Positions 60,187 through 64,000 of a DNA stretch of 64,000 nucleotides are shown in pieces. Each line of letters opens with the position of its first letter. Position 1 is the first letter of the stretch. Position numbers and translations under genes: made by a program. The stretch comes from FEN-1297 sp963834015 (GTDB lineage Bacteria; Bacteroidota; Ignavibacteria; Ignavibacteriales; Ignavibacteriaceae). The stretch is taken from the NCBI GenBank assembly GCA_963834015.1, contig CAWIAG010000002.1:806001-870000 (forward strand), in the 5' to 3' direction. The notes under the pieces were generated by a model. The model did not search any database and was not told where the DNA came from. It saw nothing but the letters and a program-made list of their open reading frames with translations.

Positions 60187-60270
60187 TGGGCGGCGAGGGA
60201 TTCGAACCCCCAAAGGCGTCAGCCAACGGATTTACAGTCCGCCCCGGCTCTCCAACTCCGGCGTCCGCCC
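60187..60270 (-). tRNA. tRNA-Tyr (GUA)
   Basis: 84 nt with a long variable arm (class II). Acceptor GGGCGG/CCGCCC with an A-G mismatch at pair 7, anticodon loop CTGTAAA with anticodon GTA, T loop TTCGAAT, discriminator A. The 247-bp gap to tRNA-Gly shows nothing recognisable. Confidence 0.93.
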
Positions 60271-60288
60271 GGTTTTATAAACGAGCAA

Positions 60289-60319
60289 CAAATATATTTT
60301 TATTCCAAGAAAAATGCAA
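60289..60319 (-). promoter_or_regulatory. Promoter of the tRNA-Tyr-Gly-Thr/rpmG/secE unit
   Basis: On the minus strand TTGCAT (60319-60314), 17-bp spacer, TATATTTG (60296-60289). It has the same -10/-7 octamer as the met leader promoter. Start predicted about 60283, 13 bases before the tRNA. Confidence 0.7.
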
Positions 60320-60802
60320 ATCAAAAATAGTAGGTTTTTTAAAAAAAATGGCACATTTCCATCTAACGGGGAAAGAATATTAGAAAAATTGAGGTATTAA
60401 TGTAACATTTTGTTACATAATATTCAACAAATCTGGAAAGTATAATTATACTACAAATTTTAGTATCGCTTATTATAATGATGAAGGATTTAACTTTAAT
60501 GGCCTGAAAGGAAAATATTATAACTTCATGCCGGTTAAAAATCTCTATATAAATTTTTTAATGCCCTCGTTTACTTATTAGAATTAAGTTTTTTAAGCTT
60601 CTTCAATTTTATTATTTCTGTATTTTAGAAAGGAAATATTAAATAATTAGTGTATATATTTTAATACCCTCCGGAAAAGATGGATGAAGCGCCTACAAAT
60701 AGTCTTCAAATACCTTGAAAATTATTGAATATAAAAAGATTTTTTTAAACCTTTATATAGACCGTATTGACTAAAACAAAAGAATTAATTTATTATGGCT
60801 GT
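60320..60802. other. 483-bp divergent spacer before the TonB-type gene
   Basis: AT-rich. Holds an 8-bp inverted repeat ATGTAACA/TGTTACAT (60400-60418) that could be an operator. The frame 60393-60581 is open without a usable start and I do not regard it as a gene. Confidence 0.4.
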
Positions 60803-63625
60803 ATGAAGAAAAGTAATATACTGATTATAGTATTATTCTCTTGCATCAACTTATTTCCACAAACCTACTCGATAAAAGGTGTAATAGAAGATGCATCAAA
60901 TAAAAAAGCTTTAGATGGCGCAAATATTATTCTGGCCCATCAGCCTGATTCAAAAACAAAGGGAATGGTTTCAGACAGCCGGGGAAGATTTTATTTTGAT
61001 GGAATAAAGCCCGGGAAATATACTTTGCAAATTACATTTGTCGGATATAGCCAATATCAAAAAGATATCCAGGTCAAAGACAACCATATTGATTTAGGTA
61101 CCATCTATCTTTCTCCTATAGGTATAAGGCTTGGCGAAGTAGATGTAAATGCCGCTCCCACTCTCATTGTACTAAAACATGATACCTCTGAATATAATGC
61201 GGGAGCTTATAAAACCAATAGAGATGCACTTGCTCAGGATTTGCTTACTAAGATGCCCGGGATAGTAATACAAAACGGCGTAATACAGGCACAGGGTGAA
61301 AATGTACAGCAGGTTTTAGTTGATGGAAAACCATTTTTTGGTGACCCGACTACTGCCATTCAAAACCTTCCTGCCGAGGTAATTGATAAGATCCAGGTAT
61401 ACGACCAGCTTAGCGACCAATCTCAATTTACCGGCTTCGATGACGGCAATACAAGTAAAACAATAAATATTGTTACAAGAATGAAAGATAAAACAAATAT
61501 TTTTGGAAAATTTTCAGGCGGCTATGGAGATGATGGGAGATACACTGCGGGTGGAAATATTAATTTCTTTAATAATAATCAAAGAATTTCAATTATTTCG
61601 CAAATAAATAATATAAATGTACAAAATTTTTCTACTGCAGACTTACTTGGTGTAATGTCCGGTTCTGGAAGATCTTTCAACAGACCGGGTGGTGGTGGTG
61701 GAGGTTTTGGCGGCGGACCGGGCGGTAATACAAGTAATTACGGCGGCGGGGCCGGAGGAGGAGCAGGCGGTGGGCCTGGTATTTCGAATTTCATCGTAAA
61801 TCAATCTACGGGGTTAACAACCACAAAAGCTATCGGCTTAAATTATTCGAATAAATGGGGAAATAAAGTAGATTTAACAGCAAGCTATTTTTATAATTAT
61901 ACAAGTAATGACGCCGAATCTATTGACAACCGGAATTATTTTTTATCTTCCGAGAACGCGCAGACCTATAATGCAACTAATTCAGGTTTTACTAATAATA
62001 CAAATAATCGCTTTAATATGAGGCTTAATTATCAGATCGATTCTTCCAACTCAATATTATTTACTCCAACATATTCCAATCAGTTAAATGACGGATTAAG
62101 TAAAGTTTACGGTACATCTCTAGCCGGATTAGATACATTAAATACTTCTTACAATATATTTAATTCAAACCTTACTGCTGTAAATTCATCAAATAATTTA
62201 TTGCTCCGGCATAAATTTGAAACTGCTGGAAGAACGATTTCTTTATTAATAAACGGCACCTATACTTCAAATTCCGGAAGTAATAACCTTAATGCAGAAA
62301 ATGTTTATTACAGCAATGGCCAAACCTCGGATACTACAGATCAAATTTCAAATTTATCTGAACATGGATACAGCTCTTCCGCAAACCTTGTATATACCGA
62401 ACCTATAAATTCATTAAGTATATTACAGTTAAATTCGAAAATTTATTACTCTGAAGATAACAGCAATCAGAAAACATACAACACTTTGAACCAATCGGAT
62501 TATCTATTGGATTCATTAAGTAATGTTTATAAAAAGATCTATAAGTCACATAGTGCCGGTGCGGGCTACCGGTTCAGTCAGGATCAAGTACAACTTGCAT
62601 TAAATCTTAATTATAATATTGCTGAATTGGAAGATAATCAGACATTTCCTACTTCTGGAACAATGGAGCGTACATTTTATTCCGTTTTACCGTCATTTTT
62701 CCTGCGGTATTACGTTTCAAGGAATAATAACCTTCGTATTTCTTATACTACTACAGACGATGACCCAAGTATAACTCAATTACAAAATGTTTTGAATAAT
62801 TCAAATACCACACAGTTGTCGATAGGTAATCCTGCTTTAAGTCAGGATTATAAACAATCGTTGACGCTTAGGTATATTCAGACAAATAACGAGCATTCAA
62901 ATTCATTTTTTGTATTTTTCAACGCAACGGCTATTCATGATTATATTGGCAATAAGACTATAATTGCGGAAAGAGATACGACTGTTGATAACGTTACATT
63001 AAATCCAGGGACAAAGTTATCTATAACTGAGAACCTTAACGGGTACGTAAAGTTTAATTCGTATTTAACTTACGGATTCCCTATAAACTTTATAAAATCA
63101 AATCTGAACTTAAACTTAAATGTAGCATATTCCCGCGTACCAGGTATAATAGATAATTTAGACAATTTTGCAAATTCGGGGACTTATGTGTTGGGTTTTG
63201 TATTAGGCAGCAACATAAGCGACAAGGTCGACTTCACTCTTTCAACTTCCAATAGTTATAACCATGTAACAAATTCTTCTACTATGGGCACCAATAACAA
63301 TTATTATATGCAAAACTCAGCATTTAATTTCTATTGGCGTTTTTGGGCCGGATTCGTAATTCAGAATGAATTAACAGATCAGTACAACGGGGATGTGTCC
63401 AGTCCCATCAGGAAAAATACATTGATCTGGAATATGAGTATGGGAGTAAAATTCTTAAAAAACGACAACGGCGAACTTCGGATTTCTGCAAATGATCTTT
63501 TAGATCAGAATGTAAGCATACAGCATAATATTACCGATTCATATACCGAAGATGTCAGAACAAATGTTCTTGGAAGGTATTTTCTGCTTTCGTTTATTTA
63601 TAGTGTTAGAATATTCAATTATTAA
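60803..63625 (+). CDS. TonB-dependent receptor-like outer-membrane beta-barrel protein
   Basis: About 940 aa from ATG 60803 (MKKSNILIIVLFSCINLFPQ, signal peptide). A TTG 12 codons upstream gives no better start. A carboxypeptidase-regulatory-like domain (IKGVIEDASNKKALDGANII ... LQITFVGYSQYQ) comes first. A plug-like region with LTKMPGIVIQNGVI, VLVDGKPFFGDPTTAIQNLP and IDKIQVYDQ follows, then a large barrel rich in Asn/Ser/Tyr. A Gly-rich insertion (about residues 294-327) interrupts an early barrel loop. Substrate unknown, and no SusD-like partner is visible. Confidence 0.88.
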   Translation: MKKSNILIIVLFSCINLFPQTYSIKGVIEDASNKKALDGANIILAHQPDSKTKGMVSDSRGRFYFDGIKPGKYTLQITFVGYSQYQKDIQVKDNHIDLGTIYLSPIGIRLGEVDVNAAPTLIVLKHDTSEYNAGAYKTNRDALAQDLLTKMPGIVIQNGVIQAQGENVQQVLVDGKPFFGDPTTAIQNLPAEVIDKIQVYDQLSDQSQFTGFDDGNTSKTINIVTRMKDKTNIFGKFSGGYGDDGRYTAGGNINFFNNNQRISIISQINNINVQNFSTADLLGVMSGSGRSFNRPGGGGGGFGGGPGGNTSNYGGGAGGGAGGGPGISNFIVNQSTGLTTTKAIGLNYSNKWGNKVDLTASYFYNYTSNDAESIDNRNYFLSSENAQTYNATNSGFTNNTNNRFNMRLNYQIDSSNSILFTPTYSNQLNDGLSKVYGTSLAGLDTLNTSYNIFNSNLTAVNSSNNLLLRHKFETAGRTISLLINGTYTSNSGSNNLNAENVYYSNGQTSDTTDQISNLSEHGYSSSANLVYTEPINSLSILQLNSKIYYSEDNSNQKTYNTLNQSDYLLDSLSNVYKKIYKSHSAGAGYRFSQDQVQLALNLNYNIAELEDNQTFPTSGTMERTFYSVLPSFFLRYYVSRNNNLRISYTTTDDDPSITQLQNVLNNSNTTQLSIGNPALSQDYKQSLTLRYIQTNNEHSNSFFVFFNATAIHDYIGNKTIIAERDTTVDNVTLNPGTKLSITENLNGYVKFNSYLTYGFPINFIKSNLNLNLNVAYSRVPGIIDNLDNFANSGTYVLGFVLGSNISDKVDFTLSTSNSYNHVTNSSTMGTNNNYYMQNSAFNFYWRFWAGFVIQNELTDQYNGDVSSPIRKNTLIWNMSMGVKFLKNDNGELRISANDLLDQNVSIQHNITDSYTEDVRTNVLGRYFLLSFIYSVRIFNY

Positions 63626-63773
63626 GATATAACAATTTAATTCTAATTGAGGAAGGAATCTGGTGAAACACCTTTTTTATTGACGATACAACTAATAAAA
63701 AATGAGGTAAAAGATACTGGCTGGATTCAGTTTCTTTAACCGTACAAGCAAACAACATATTTGGGACCAGTTA

Positions 63774-64000
63774 TTAGTTTCGGCCTTTCCCAAAATCCTT
63801 ACTTACCCAAAGCAGCGGCCATAACATGGACAATCCAATAATAGTCACCAGGACTGAAGCCGCGACAAAGGGTACCGCTTCAAAATATCGCCGCTCCATC
63901 ACCATAACCAGTATTACGGGTAGACAAAGCACAGTCGCTGCGTTAATCAGTCCCACACGATGGGCCCATCGCTCCCTATTAATTACACCGTGTCCCGCAT
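63774..64000 (-). CDS. Membrane protein, C-terminal part (runs off the window)
   Basis: On the minus strand the frame is open from the window edge (64000) to TAA at 63774-63776, so it is a partial gene of at least 75 codons. A GTG at 63956 only looks like a start. It contains two membrane segments (LINAATVLCLPVILVMV and VPFVAASVLVTIIGLSMLWP). G+C over 63781-64000 is 50% (111 of 220 counted by hand), well above its neighbours. Family not recognised. Confidence 0.55.
   Translation of the reverse strand, partial: AGHGVINRERWAHRVGLINAATVLCLPVILVMVMERRYFEAVPFVAASVLVTIIGLSMLWPLLWVSKDFGKGRN

Noticed and set aside
60393..60581. Open frame with barrel-like composition before the TonB-type gene
   Set aside because: No ATG/GTG/TTG near its beginning, and Tyr/Asn/Phe-rich translations arise by chance in AT-rich DNA.
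63774..63956. Complete 60-aa protein starting at GTG 63956
   Set aside because: The frame remains open upstream to the window edge, so this is more likely the end of a longer gene.

Overview
The window is AT-rich chromosomal DNA, probably from a member of the Ignavibacteria/Chlorobi branch of the Bacteroidota-Chlorobiota (FCB) group. This placement is inferred from several features. The primary sigma factor is short (about 284 aa, no region 1.1). The clearest promoters read TTG(A/C)NN-17-TATATTTG, which fits the Bacteroidota -7 consensus TAnnTTTG. There is a TonB-type outer-membrane barrel with a carboxypeptidase-regulatory-like N-terminal domain, a B12-dependent ribonucleotide reductase, and the gene order of the ribosomal clusters. 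Many genes keep clear Shine-Dalgarno sequences (GGAGG, AGGAG), which fits Ignavibacteria/Chlorobi better than Bacteroidia.

Region 1 (1-9081, + strand) is an aspartate-family and proline amino-acid island: the end of thrA, then asd, thrB, thrC, proC, metY and metX. Together they take aspartate through homoserine to threonine on one branch and methionine on the other. The spacers between the first genes carry short palindromic repeats. The metY-metX leader is the most interesting part of the window. A strong promoter is followed by a 33-codon ORF with the run MAMCLCCMMMGM, then an intrinsic terminator with a possible antiterminator, then a SAM-I riboswitch with its own terminator. This looks like two attenuators in series, one reading Met/Cys availability at the ribosome and one reading SAM.

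Region 2 (9911-19501) is accessory. It has a soluble PAS histidine kinase with an NtrC-type sigma-54 activator, then a small operon (lone receiver, Usp, secreted OB-like protein) behind a possible sigma-54 promoter. After these come a GNAT, a NUDIX gene with a frameshift near its end, DUF2752 and TM2 membrane proteins (the TM2 gene has an in-frame stop near its start), and an ABC exporter with a LolA-like protein.

Region 3 (20071-28647) holds nrdJ, an rpoD-NlpC/P60 pair with overlapping start and stop, a membrane GAF-GAF protein with a degenerate GGDEF domain, and engB.

Region 4 (28650-60319, all minus strand) is the transcription/translation superlocus. In transcription order it runs tRNA-Tyr, tRNA-Gly, tRNA-Thr, rpmG, tRNA-Trp, secE, nusG, rplK, rplA, rplJ, rplL, rpoB, rpoC; then rpsL, rpsG, fusA, tuf; then the S10, spc and alpha clusters through secY, map, infA, rpmJ, rpoA and rplQ. 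A tRNA-Gln gene sits inside the spc cluster. Several of these essential genes appear to start with TTG or GTG.

Region 5 (60803-64000) has a TonB-type outer-membrane protein and, at the right edge, the end of a membrane protein on DNA of clearly higher G+C. I saw no CRISPR array, transposase or prophage.
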